Assembly: GCF_010731535.1 (NCBI RefSeq)
Contig: NZ_AP022581.1
Span: forward strand, 4,783,952 to 4,847,951
Source: Mycobacterium lacus
GTDB taxonomy: Bacteria > Actinomycetota > Actinomycetes > Mycobacteriales > Mycobacteriaceae
Direction: 5' to 3'
Length of the DNA: 64,000 bases
Below the pieces are notes generated by a model, which worked only from the letters and a program-made list of their open reading frames with translations, ran no database searches and was not told the DNA's origin. Both the position numbers and the translations under genes were made by a program. Below are positions 55,553-63,367 of the stretch, in pieces (positions within the stretch are counted from its first letter, which is position 1; every line of letters starts with the position of its first letter).

Positions 55553-56868
55553 CCGGCCACCTGCAGTTCCAGCATCGCCTTGATCCGTTGCCGGTGGTCG
55601 AGGCTCACCGACCTGGCGACCCCCTCCAGCAGGGACCGCACGTCATCGACGTCGTCGCACGGTTCCTGCCAGACATCGCGCCCATGCAGTCGCGCCCACA
55701 GCCGGCTCAGGTACGGCTGTGGGTAGGCGGCGAGGTCGTCGACGACCTGGCGCTGACGCGGATGAATGGGCCCGCCCTCGGCCAGGTAGCGCCGAGCGTG
55801 CAGCACATAGGCCTCCTTGCGCAGCCGCGCCTGGATCTGGGCCGCTAAGGCGTAGCGGCTCGCGACGGATCGGTCCAGCGGTGCGAGCTCGACGGCGACC
55901 TCGATGCCGGCCACGAGCGTGGCCTGCTTGTCCTCCGCCAGTAGGCCCCACGGCGCACAGGCCCGGTCGACTTCTTCCTCGCACAACAGCGGGATATCCG
56001 GCAACGCGTCGCGGTCCAGCGCGCGGCGGAGCGTCGCGCGCACCCGGTCCACCACGCTGCGGTCCAGCGGGCGGTCGCTGTCGGAGCCGCCGCAAATTGC
56101 CGGTGGTCGTTGCGGCGCAACGGAACTCAACCCCAGCTTGACGATCGACCATGGCAGCGCGCCGGTTTCGACCCGCGCCAGCGCGCCCAGGTTGTATGGT
56201 GTGGCGTCGGCGATCACGGCGGTCCAGACGCGCTGTCGCGCAACCGTCGCGCTGTGGCCGTTGGCCGGACCTAGCACGGTGCTCAGCTCCGCCAGGAACG
56301 GTGCGATGACCGTATCGGCGGCCCGCACGTCACGCCAACTGCGGTCGAGCTGATCGGCCAGCTTGGCGACGACGCCGGGACCGGCCACGTACTCGTGCAG
56401 GACCTCGATGGCGGTGCGGTCCCGGCCCTGGTGGATCTCGCGGAGCACCTCGGCCGTCGTCTCGCGATCTTGCGGCGCCGGTGCGCCTTTCGTCACCGCG
56501 AGCTCGAAGCACACCGGGAAATACAGCTCCTGGGCGTTGCCGATGCGAATCCGCTGCCTGCGCCGCTCCAGCTTGAGCACCTCGAACCACGCTGCGGCGA
56601 AACGCAATTGGGGAGCGCTGTCGACGATCAGGCGGTGCATCGCAGCGGCGGTGTCGGGCGTGACGACCGGGGCCGAATACTGGGGATTCGAGCGAAGGCG
56701 CAGCACCAATGGATCGATGATGCGCTTGACGGTTCGGCTCAACGGGCCACCGTCATCGCCGCTGAGCAGCTCGACGCCGGGACCGATCGCCCGCCATGCC
56801 GCCTCGATCACCGCCCGGCGCGGGTGCCCCACCGCGACGACGGTCGCCGCCTGCGAATCCGCGCACAT
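55549..56868 (-). CDS. Hypothetical 439-residue protein, first gene of a coupled pair
   Basis: I do not recognise this protein. It is mostly helical with many Arg/Glu pairs, has no membrane segment, and contains LPDIPLLCEEEVDRACAPW and DATPYNLGALARVETGALPW as its more distinctive stretches. The 379-residue gene follows with a 4-bp overlap, implying a two-protein module. Upstream, after 83 bp, is a divergent small gene, so the gap is probably a bidirectional promoter. Its length, helical scaffold and neighbourhood make a structural or adaptor role possible, which is only a guess. Confidence 0.7.
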   Translation of the reverse strand: MCADSQAATVVAVGHPRRAVIEAAWRAIGPGVELLSGDDGGPLSRTVKRIIDPLVLRLRSNPQYSAPVVTPDTAAAMHRLIVDSAPQLRFAAAWFEVLKLERRRQRIRIGNAQELYFPVCFELAVTKGAPAPQDRETTAEVLREIHQGRDRTAIEVLHEYVAGPGVVAKLADQLDRSWRDVRAADTVIAPFLAELSTVLGPANGHSATVARQRVWTAVIADATPYNLGALARVETGALPWSIVKLGLSSVAPQRPPAICGGSDSDRPLDRSVVDRVRATLRRALDRDALPDIPLLCEEEVDRACAPWGLLAEDKQATLVAGIEVAVELAPLDRSVASRYALAAQIQARLRKEAYVLHARRYLAEGGPIHPRQRQVVDDLAAYPQPYLSRLWARLHGRDVWQEPCDDVDDVRSLLEGVARSVSLDHRQRIKAMLELQVAG

Positions 56869-56951
56869 GTGCCCAGGATAGGGGGATCACGGAACTAGGG
56901 ACATTCGAAAAGTTGGGTTCGGTAGCCGGCCGGCATCGCGACGCTGATCGC

Positions 56952-57290
56952 ATGAAGAAGTCACTGCTGCTGGCAACGGTCGCCGAGGGATTCGTCGGCC
57001 GGCTCATCAGGATGCGAGCTCGTCGGCGCGCCGACGGGCCTATCGTCGGCGTCGGGACCGTGGTCGACAACGACGAATCCGCAACGGCTTCGGGCGAACG
57101 TCAGATCTGGGTCGAGGTGGCCAGTGTGCACGGCGATACGTTCGTCGGTCGACTGGTGCATGACGACGGAGATCCCGACGTCGCGACGTTACGTCCCGGG
57201 CTGGTTGTTCTGGTGGCGTTCGATCCCGCTGCCCGCGAACGGCTTTCGTTGCCCGACGACATGCTGGCCGTGCGCGCGGCCTCGGCATGA
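56952..57290 (+). CDS. Small hypothetical protein with N-terminal hydrophobic segment
   Basis: This 112-residue product from ATG 56952 starts MKKSLLLATVAEGFVGRLIRMRARRR. It then has a compact acidic, beta-rich domain (IVGVGTVVDNDE, QIWVEVASVHGDTFVGRLV, LRPGLVVLVAFDPAARERL). The short hydrophobic start could be a weak signal or just a buried strand. It is divergent from the 439-residue gene and convergent with vapC, whose end is 22 bp away. It is not a family I can name. Confidence 0.6.
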   Translation: MKKSLLLATVAEGFVGRLIRMRARRRADGPIVGVGTVVDNDESATASGERQIWVEVASVHGDTFVGRLVHDDGDPDVATLRPGLVVLVAFDPAARERLSLPDDMLAVRAASA

Positions 57291-57312
57291 CGGCCGCGCG
57301 GTCGTGCTGGCA

Positions 57313-57747
57313 TTACCCAAACGGGCCGCGCCACTGCAGAATCGGGAACCTGGCGTAGCTGCGGTCAGTGGTGATCCAGGTAGCTCCGTTTTCGATTGCC
57401 AGCGCCGCGTGGTAGGCATCGGGGACCAGGTTTGCGGTGGCCGCGACATCGCGGCACAACTGGGCAAAGATCTCCCAATGCTTGACACCCGGCCGCAGTG
57501 GGACCGCGGCCGGGGCGGACCGGATCGCCTGGCAGAACTCGAGCGCGTCTGCGGTGCCGCTGGGCTGCCGATAGATCCGGTGGTTGGTCGCCAGCCGGAC
57601 AACTGCGGAAAGCACCAGCTCACTTACTCCCACGGGCTCATGCCCTGTCATCGTTTGTTGCAGCCAGTCAACGTACGCGGAGTGCGCGATGCTGTCACGG
57701 CGATAGGCGTAGAGCAGAACGTTGACGTCAGGGCACAGCATTGTCAC
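57313..57747 (-). CDS. vapC: VapC-type PIN-domain toxin
   Basis: This 144-residue PIN-domain ribonuclease has acidic metal-binding residues as D7 in CPDVNVLL, E43 in VSELVLSAV, Asp in VPDAYHAALA and Asp in TTDRSYAR. All four are present, so the nuclease should be active, cutting tRNA or rRNA when free of antitoxin. It overlaps vapB by 20 bp. ATG 57741 is an alternative start giving a product two residues shorter (MLCPDVNVLL). Confidence 0.92.
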   Translation of the reverse strand: MTMLCPDVNVLLYAYRRDSIAHSAYVDWLQQTMTGHEPVGVSELVLSAVVRLATNHRIYRQPSGTADALEFCQAIRSAPAAVPLRPGVKHWEIFAQLCRDVAATANLVPDAYHAALAIENGATWITTDRSYARFPILQWRGPFG

Positions 57748-57976
57748 CCAGCAAGTCCGCCAACGCTTCCCGATCCTCGAGGTTCACCCCGGGCTGCAGG
57801 CCGCCGGCGCCTCCAGTGGGAAACGACCAAGCCTTTTGCGGCGCCTTCGCCTGCTCGCGCCTGAGCAACAGCCGCAATGCGTCGTCGATCACCGAACCGA
57901 GCGGGCGCCGTGATTTCGCCGCCAGCACTTTCGCCTCGGCAAGCAGGTCGTCGGACAGGTTCACGGTTGTACGCAC
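57728..57976 (-). CDS. vapB: VapB-type antitoxin
   Basis: This 82-residue protein has an N-terminal ribbon-helix-helix (MRTTVNLSDDLLAEAKVLAAKSRRPLGSVIDDALR) for DNA binding and autoregulation, and a C-terminal toxin-binding tail (WSFPTGGAGGLQPGVNLEDREAL). It is upstream of and overlaps vapC, the standard VapBC order. AT-rich TCATCATAGCATCAC just upstream may hold the promoter and operator. Confidence 0.92.
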   Translation of the reverse strand: MRTTVNLSDDLLAEAKVLAAKSRRPLGSVIDDALRLLLRREQAKAPQKAWSFPTGGAGGLQPGVNLEDREALADLLGDNAVP

Positions 57977-58026
57977 ACATCATCATAGCATCACTGAGCC
58001 GCATCATGATGCGTGGGCCTGATAGG

Positions 58027-59376
58027 TCAGCGCGCGCCGTCGACGGCGAACGTGACCAACGCGCCCCAATACAGCGGGCTGGCGGTGACCTCACCGTCCC
58101 GCCAGCGCCGCATCTGTTCACGTTGCCAGCGATTCACCGCGGACCCGGCATCGACGGCTTCGTGTGCGCGATCGACGGCGACGACCAGGTCGGCCATCGG
58201 ATCAGCCAGATCGGCGCCGGCGGAGCAGAACTGCCGGTAGGCCGCCGTGGTGGGCAGCGACCACAACGTGGCGGTCACCAGTTGCGCCCCGCCGAGGATC
58301 ATCGCCGCCACCAAACCGGTCGCCTCGTCGAACCGATAGTCAGCGCCCGATGCGCAGGCCAGCAGGGCCACCCGGGGCGGCATCGGCAACCGCAACGACA
58401 TCAGGTCCGAAGCGGTCAGCGGACGGTGGTCGCCGATGGCGTCGGCATCCCCGGGAATCGCCGCCGGGCAGGCGAGATGAAGCGCCGCCCGGTCGGCTCG
58501 GCCGTCGGCCGCACTGGCGTGCCCGACGTACACGAGCCGACTTGGGTTCGCGGTCAGCAGCCTGGCCAGCCACCTGCGGTCGGCATCGGTTCGGCGAAAC
58601 AGCTGGACCGCGTCGACGTCCGGCAGCACCGCGCGATGTCGGATCAGCTCGGTGAAATGCCGTGCCAGCGGCGTTTGGTCCGACGGCCTGCCGAGCACCG
58701 ACCCGAGCGCGGAGTCCGGGCGCTGCCCCGGCACCCGAGGGTCGATGACCAGTACCGGCGGGCCGGATTTCCTGGCGGTCCACCCGGCCGGCGCGCGCGG
58801 CGAGTGCACGATGTTCTGTGGCACCGCCATCAGCACGTCGACCAGCTCCATCAGCCGATACCCATCGGTGTGGTCCCTGATATCGGCCAGCTGCCAAGGG
58901 AGCCGAGCGGCCACCCGGCCGCTGGCGGTGACGGCCTCCTGGCGAGCGCGCACCAATTCTTCCGCGCTTGGTCCCGACTTCGGCACCGCCAGCTGTCCCC
59001 ACGGGACGCGCGCCAGGCGGGCGCTGGGGGTGACGAACAGCACCGCCCGCGGCGACGCCACGCACTCGGCCAACAGCTGCCACCCGGCCGGGCCGATCAG
59101 CAGCACACCCAGGATGTAGGCGACCGTCAGCTCGGGGTCCGGCGCCGCGAAGGGACCTCGGGTCAGCGCCCGCTCGATGGCGTCACGCCGGCTCTCGGAG
59201 CCGTGCGGTTCAGGTAAGGCATCGTCGAGTTCTTGTAAGGCCGCGAGCAGGATCGGTTCCTCGACCACCCAGTTGACGGTTCTCGTCGGCTGCCCGACGA
59301 TGCGCAAACTCGCGTAGGTGACGATCCCGACGTCGGCGTAGCGCAGGACCAGGGTCAGCCGGTCCGGCTCGCTCAT
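58027..59376 (-). CDS. CHAT-domain (caspase-like) protease
   Basis: This 449-residue protein has a helical N-terminal half (1-220) and a C-terminal CHAT domain. The catalytic dyad is visible: H286 in YVGHAS and C341 in LLACASGAD, followed by the typical GGAQLVTATLWSLPTTAAY. CHAT proteases are separase/caspase relatives acting as effectors in several bacterial conflict systems, including the gRAMP-linked TPR-CHAT. Its ATG overlaps the stop of the upstream TPR-like gene by 4 bp (ATGA), so the two form a unit. vapBC lies 50 bp downstream on the same strand. Substrate and trigger are unknown. Confidence 0.9.
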   Translation of the reverse strand: MSEPDRLTLVLRYADVGIVTYASLRIVGQPTRTVNWVVEEPILLAALQELDDALPEPHGSESRRDAIERALTRGPFAAPDPELTVAYILGVLLIGPAGWQLLAECVASPRAVLFVTPSARLARVPWGQLAVPKSGPSAEELVRARQEAVTASGRVAARLPWQLADIRDHTDGYRLMELVDVLMAVPQNIVHSPRAPAGWTARKSGPPVLVIDPRVPGQRPDSALGSVLGRPSDQTPLARHFTELIRHRAVLPDVDAVQLFRRTDADRRWLARLLTANPSRLVYVGHASAADGRADRAALHLACPAAIPGDADAIGDHRPLTASDLMSLRLPMPPRVALLACASGADYRFDEATGLVAAMILGGAQLVTATLWSLPTTAAYRQFCSAGADLADPMADLVVAVDRAHEAVDAGSAVNRWQREQMRRWRDGEVTASPLYWGALVTFAVDGAR

Positions 59377-61064
59377 GGCCAGGTCGACCAGGCGGGTTCG
59401 GCGGCGGTGACGTCGCGGCCGTAGCGCTGCAGCGCCAGCGCGCGATAGCGGCCCAGGATGGGCGGGGTGTCCGGCTGCATCCGCAACGGGGGCAACGGGC
59501 CAAGCCGCGTCAGCGAAGCGCCACCCCGTGGCGGCGGTCCGGCGCCGGCCAGGGCCGGGCCGGTGTCGATGAGAACCGGCGCGGTGGCCGTGGATGCCCA
59601 TTCGCTTGTTTCCTGCCGCGTTGGTTCGTTGTCGAACGTGCCTCGCGCGCTGTGGTATTCGACCAGTTCGCTGATCAGTTCGGTGTTCTCCCATTCCCAG
59701 GCGACCGCGAAGGCGCCGGCCAGCATGGGCGCCGAAACACTGGTCGCCCAGCGCGATCTCGCGTCGGGATCGGCGATCGAATAACGCACCGAGTCGACCG
59801 CCAGCGCGGCCGGCACCTTGAGCTCGGCGGCCTGTTCGAGTTTGGTCATCGCACGCAGGTATTCCGGGCCGCCGACCTTGCCCCGGAGAATCCCGAGTGA
59901 CTGCGCGTGCCGTGCCTCGGTTTCCGGCAATGTCTCGCCGGGGACGCCCGAAGCGTCGCAACCAAGGTCCGTCAATGCATCCGCGCGCCAGACGGTCCCG
60001 AGGTGATTGTCGAGTTGGGCGTACTGCAACCAACTGCTGCGTGGCGACGAGTCGAGCAGTTCCCGGGCCTGGGCGATCAGCTCGACCGCGTCGGCAAAGC
60101 GGCCACAGAAGATTGGTATCCAGCTGCGCTGCAACAGAATACGATGCAGATGCAGTGGCTTGCCCAGTCCGCGCCAGTGCCGTTCGGCATGCTCCCAGCA
60201 CTGGTCGGCCGCTTCCAATGCGCCGCAAGCCAGCCGGGTGAGTCCCATGTACAGCCAGCAGTGGGCGACGTCGTGCGCTCGGGCGTATCGAGCGACGACG
60301 GGATAGGCCTCTGCGACCAGTTGCTCGGTCGTGACATGGTCGCCGGTCGACCAGGCCGCCGCCGCTCGCACCAATCGTGTTCTGGCCGCGGCCAGTTCCC
60401 AGCCTTTGGCCTGGGCGCGGGCCCCGGCGCGACGCAGCCAGGGCTCGGCTTCCGCTAGCCGGCCAGTTTCGACGCAGAATCTGCCGTAGGCGGTGGCCCC
60501 GGCCACCCGCAGGTAGTCGGCGGCGTCGGTGCCCGAACTGGGGCGGGTCAAGGCGGTGATTATCCGCTCCCACAACGGAAGTGACCGCACATGCAGGTCG
60601 TCGTCACACAGCGCGATCGCGCACAGGATCTGGGCGTGGGTGAGCAGATACGCGTGCTCGTCGGCGAGGTCGGGGAAAGCATCGGCAGAGTCCGCGTCGC
60701 CCTCCAAGGCCGCCAGTGCTGCCTCGGCTTCCTCGTGATCGCCTTGGGCCGCGGCCAACCCGGTCCGCAGAAACTGGGCCCGTCGAGAATACCGACAGAT
60801 CATTCGCTTGATCTCGGCGCCGGCAACGATTGCGGAGTAGATCGCCAGGCAGTCGCGAATGCGCTGGATGCACTCTCGCACACCGTCATTCGCGCCTCGG
60901 GTAAGGTAGATCTCGCCCAGCTGCGCAAAGACTTCCAGCATCAGATCGTCTCGATCGGCCCGCTCGATTTGCGGCATCACCGCCAGCAGTAGATCCCGGG
61001 CTCCGGTCTCGTCGGCGGCAAAAGCCAGGCGACGGGCGCGCTCCAATTCGTCGGGAATCGACAC
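59373..61064 (-). CDS. TPR-like helical-repeat protein coupled to the CHAT protease
   Basis: This 563-residue all-helical protein has successive ~35-residue helix pairs rich in the TPR-like pattern (ALGxYxx/AEAEPWLRRAGARAQAKGW, ALEAADQCWEHAERHWRGLGK, DAVELIAQARELL). Residues ~490-540 are Pro/Gly-rich and probably disordered (APVLIDTGPALAGAGPPPRGG), and the C-terminus ends ALALQRYGRDVT. GTG 61064 starts the conserved part (SIPDELERARRLAFAADETG). Coupling by ATGA overlap to a CHAT protease suggests sensing, scaffolding or inhibition of that protease. I recall no such gene here in M. tuberculosis. Confidence 0.82.
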   Translation of the reverse strand: MSIPDELERARRLAFAADETGARDLLLAVMPQIERADRDDLMLEVFAQLGEIYLTRGANDGVRECIQRIRDCLAIYSAIVAGAEIKRMICRYSRRAQFLRTGLAAAQGDHEEAEAALAALEGDADSADAFPDLADEHAYLLTHAQILCAIALCDDDLHVRSLPLWERIITALTRPSSGTDAADYLRVAGATAYGRFCVETGRLAEAEPWLRRAGARAQAKGWELAAARTRLVRAAAAWSTGDHVTTEQLVAEAYPVVARYARAHDVAHCWLYMGLTRLACGALEAADQCWEHAERHWRGLGKPLHLHRILLQRSWIPIFCGRFADAVELIAQARELLDSSPRSSWLQYAQLDNHLGTVWRADALTDLGCDASGVPGETLPETEARHAQSLGILRGKVGGPEYLRAMTKLEQAAELKVPAALAVDSVRYSIADPDARSRWATSVSAPMLAGAFAVAWEWENTELISELVEYHSARGTFDNEPTRQETSEWASTATAPVLIDTGPALAGAGPPPRGGASLTRLGPLPPLRMQPDTPPILGRYRALALQRYGRDVTAAEPAWSTWP

Positions 61065-61152
61065 GGCTGCATCATAAGTCTTTACGGTCGGCGTCCTCGG
61101 CGGTCGGAAACGGCGGACGCACACCGCACGCCCGCCGCCCGACCCCCCTCGA

Positions 61153-61623
61153 TCAACCGCAGGTCACCTTGATGTTGAAGTCCTTGGTGATCATGCCGGC
61201 CATCGGGTTCTTCAAGTCGGCGCCCTGCGCCTGACCGGTGATGGTGTAGGTCTTGCCATCGACCGCCACCTTCGCCGACCCGACCTTCGCGCCCATGTTG
61301 TCGCTGACGGACAAGGCGTTGCCGTCGACAACCAGGGCCAGCGACTCGACCCTAGGGGTGGCCTCGTCGGTCATCACGACAGCCAGCGCCTGCTGGGCAC
61401 CATTAGTCGAGCCGCTGCCGATGTTGATCTTGCCGCCCTGCTTGACGCAGGTCACCGACGCCGGGTTCAGGCCCGCCAGGTCGGCACCGCCCACCTTGAC
61501 CTCGGTGCCGCCGCCGGTCGAGACGCTGGACGCCGGGCTGGCTGAGTGACCGCCGCTCGAGCAGGCCACCAGCGCCGCCGCGCAGCCCAGGGTCCCAATC
61601 GCTGTCGCGAGAACACGTTTCAC
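61153..61623 (-). CDS. LpqH-like (19-kDa antigen family) lipoprotein
   Basis: This 156-residue lipoprotein has a signal peptide ending in a lipobox (ALVAC, Cys at about residue 21), Ser/Gly/Thr-rich linker and an LpqH-type beta domain (TVKVGGADLAGLNPASVTCVKQGG in pattern, NIGSGSTNGAQQALAVVMTDEATP, YTITGQAQGADL, KDFNIKVTCG). Two Cys residues bracket the domain, as in LpqH. GTG 61623 with AAGGAAG upstream. M. tuberculosis LpqH is encoded elsewhere (Rv3763), so this is a paralogue in the accessory block, next to lucA. Surface adhesin or TLR2-ligand functions are known only for LpqH itself. Confidence 0.9.
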   Translation of the reverse strand: MKRVLATAIGTLGCAAALVACSSGGHSASPASSVSTGGGTEVKVGGADLAGLNPASVTCVKQGGKINIGSGSTNGAQQALAVVMTDEATPRVESLALVVDGNALSVSDNMGAKVGSAKVAVDGKTYTITGQAQGADLKNPMAGMITKDFNIKVTCG

Positions 61624-61739
61624 TGAACTTCCTTCCGTTATGCGTCGCCCCATTGGCGTCCGTCACGGGAGCAAGTACAGACCGTCCGGGTCGCTACCGA
61701 TCCCAAATTTCGTCTCGTCATCGATGGTGGAGTCTGTCA

Positions 61740-61868
61740 GGGTCCGGCGACACCGATCGGCTGATCCCGGCGCTGTCGGAGGCGTTCGAGGCGATGTTCC
61801 CGGGGCCGACGGTGGCCGCGATCAACGGTGCCGCGATCGCGGGCTCTCGTTGCGGCGCGGATGCATGA
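61740..61868 (+). pseudogene. Fragment of a crotonase/enoyl-CoA hydratase-like gene
   Basis: About 42 codons read TDRLIPALSEAFEAMF then PGPTVAAINGAAIAG, matching the central helix and oxyanion-hole region of enoyl-CoA hydratases (normally INGxAxAGG). The frame ends at TGA 61868 soon after, and no further crotonase sequence is seen. It is a short relic in the 340-bp gap between the LpqH-like gene and lucA. The rest of that gap holds nothing I can identify. Confidence 0.55.
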
Positions 61869-61963
61869 CGCCGGTGCTCTCGACAGCGAGGTCCGCCAAA
61901 TGCGGCGCGCAGCCGATGTAGTGGGCATCGCCGGCTACCTCCAACGCATTCGGCGCCGCCGAC

Positions 61964-62737
61964 TCAGTCCTCGACCGCGACCCCGCCACGGGTGCGCCGG
62001 CGCCGATGTGACGTCTTGCCAGTCGGGCGGCGATTGCGCAATCCGCCCCGCGGCTCTTCGGCGGCCTCTTCGGCGACCGGCGCCTCGACGGGGGCTTCTT
62101 CGGTGGGCGTTTCGGGTTCGGCCTCCGGCTCCAGGCTTTCGGCGGTGCTTTCGGCGGGCTCCTCCACCCGTTCGGCGGTCTCGGTTTCCTCGGCTTCGGG
62201 GGCTTTTTCAGCCGCTGCTTCGGCCGGGCGCCCACGGCGCACCCTGCGGCGAATGCGGCGTTGTCTGGGTTCCCTCGACTTGAGGGGTTTCGGCGGTGGC
62301 GGCGGCAGCTCGGCGACAAACGACAGGTAGAACCCGAAGAACGCGAGCACCGCGACCGCCACGGCGGCGCCGTAAATCCCGAACAACCACTGCCCCGCGG
62401 TATCCAGGTCGAGCCAGATCTCGCTGATCGCGGTGCCGATGATCAGCGCGCCGGCCAGCACGTGGACGACGATCGACCACGTTCTTAGGGAGAGCGCGAG
62501 TTGCGGAGTGCCCAGCTCGGGCTTGCGGGTGCGCAGCAGGGTGAACACCACCGGCAGTGCGGTCAGCCCGACGAGCACGCCCGTCACGATCCGAAGCGTC
62601 GTCCCCAGCGCGTGCGAGGTATCGCCCATCAGCTCAGGCCAACGGGGCAACACGAAGTAGAAGTAGAGGACGCCGGCGCCAACCGAAAACGACGCGTGCC
62701 ACAGCATGGCAACCTTGCGCCCCATACGCCTCCTCAT
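61964..62737 (-). CDS. lucA: LucA-like lipid uptake coordinator membrane protein (Rv3723)
   Basis: This protein has 257 residues from ATG 62737, or 253 from ATG 62725. Four hydrophobic segments (AMLWHASFSVGAGVLYFYFV, TLRIVTGVLVGLTALPVVFT, SIVVHVLAGALIIGTAI, WLFGIYGAAVAVAVLAFFGF) are followed by a long cytosolic tail, basic then very acidic (repeated EAE/PEA) and basic again at the end. It matches LucA (Rv3723, ~254 aa), which stabilises Mce1 and Mce4 transporters for fatty acid and cholesterol uptake. Its N-terminus lies 43 bp downstream of a tRNA-Ser gene on the same strand. The longer upstream frame crosses the tRNA and is rejected. Confidence 0.88.
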   Translation of the reverse strand: MRRRMGRKVAMLWHASFSVGAGVLYFYFVLPRWPELMGDTSHALGTTLRIVTGVLVGLTALPVVFTLLRTRKPELGTPQLALSLRTWSIVVHVLAGALIIGTAISEIWLDLDTAGQWLFGIYGAAVAVAVLAFFGFYLSFVAELPPPPPKPLKSREPRQRRIRRRVRRGRPAEAAAEKAPEAEETETAERVEEPAESTAESLEPEAEPETPTEEAPVEAPVAEEAAEEPRGGLRNRRPTGKTSHRRRRTRGGVAVED

Positions 62738-62780
62738 GCTGATGTGGTTGTCCGCGCCTCGATCGGAGGGCGAGCGTCCG

Positions 62781-62866
62781 CGGAGGATGCGGGATTTGAA
62801 CCCGCGAGGGCTATTAACCCAACCCGCGTTCCAGGCGAGCGCCATAGGCCACTAGGCGAATCCTCC
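62781..62866 (-). tRNA. tRNA-Ser, anticodon GGA
   Basis: Minus-strand acceptor GGAGGAT (5' end 62866) pairs with ATCCTCC (62788-62782), discriminator G at 62781. Anticodon stem CTCGC/GCGGG encloses loop CTGGAAC, anticodon GGA. A long variable arm and GCGGGTTCAAATCCCGC T-arm are present. CCA is not encoded. Confidence 0.96.
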
Positions 62867-62943
62867 GTGGCCATGGTAGCCGCTGAGTAAAGGTCTGGTG
62901 TCCCTTGGTCGGCGCCGACTGTGCCAACGCACGCTAGCTGCGT

Positions 62944-63223
62944 GGCGACCCGCTGCGCCCGGCTGCGCCGCGCTTGCGATCGCCGCGGGGTCTGATGGTG
63001 GCGACCCGCTGCGCCCGGCTGCGCCGCGCTTGCGATCGCCACGGGGTCTGATGGTGGCGACCCGCTGCGCCCGGCTGCGCCGCGCTTGCGATCGCCACGG
63101 GGTCTGATGGTGGCGACCCGCTGCGCCCGGCTGCGCCGCGCTTGCGATCGCCACGGGGTCTGATGGTGGCAACCCGCTGCGCCCGGCTGCGCCGCGCTTG
63201 CGATCGCCACGGGGTATTAGACT
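62944..63223 (-). repeat. Five tandem 56-bp repeats
   Basis: Units start at 62944, 63000, 63056, 63112 and 63168 with only a few substitutions (CGCGGGG/CACGGGG, GGCGACC/GGCAACC). Read on the minus strand, each has the blocks AGCGCGGCG, GCCGGGCG and AGCGGGTCGCC followed by TCAGA, the same family as the tadA repeats. It lies between tRNA-Ser and the SRP RNA gene. There are no variable spacers, so it is not a CRISPR. Confidence 0.96.
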
Positions 63224-63227
63224 CGCG

Positions 63228-63317
63228 GTGGACCCCGCGCGGCGTCTATCCTGTGAACTCCCCCAGGGCCGGAAGGCAGCAAGGGTCAATGGGCTCTGTC
63301 GGGTGCGCGGGGTCCCC
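63228..63317 (+). ncRNA. ffs: Signal recognition particle 4.5S RNA
   Basis: The terminal helix GACCCCGCGC (63231-63240) pairs with GCGCGGGGTC (63305-63314). The apex holds the conserved domain IV GGCCGGAAGGCAGCAAGGGT with the GGAA tetraloop and symmetric loop that bind Ffh. Size (~85-90 nt) and position upstream of the Rv3722c-type gene fit the mycobacterial ffs gene. It guides ribosomes making membrane proteins to the translocon. Confidence 0.95.
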
Positions 63318-63367
63318 TATGTCGGGGGCAGAGCCAGTACTTGTGTGTAGGACCGAGAGGCCGTCTG

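Noticed and set aside
62944..63223. CRISPR array
   Set aside because: Units are contiguous and nearly identical over all 56 bp with no variable spacers, and no cas genes are present.
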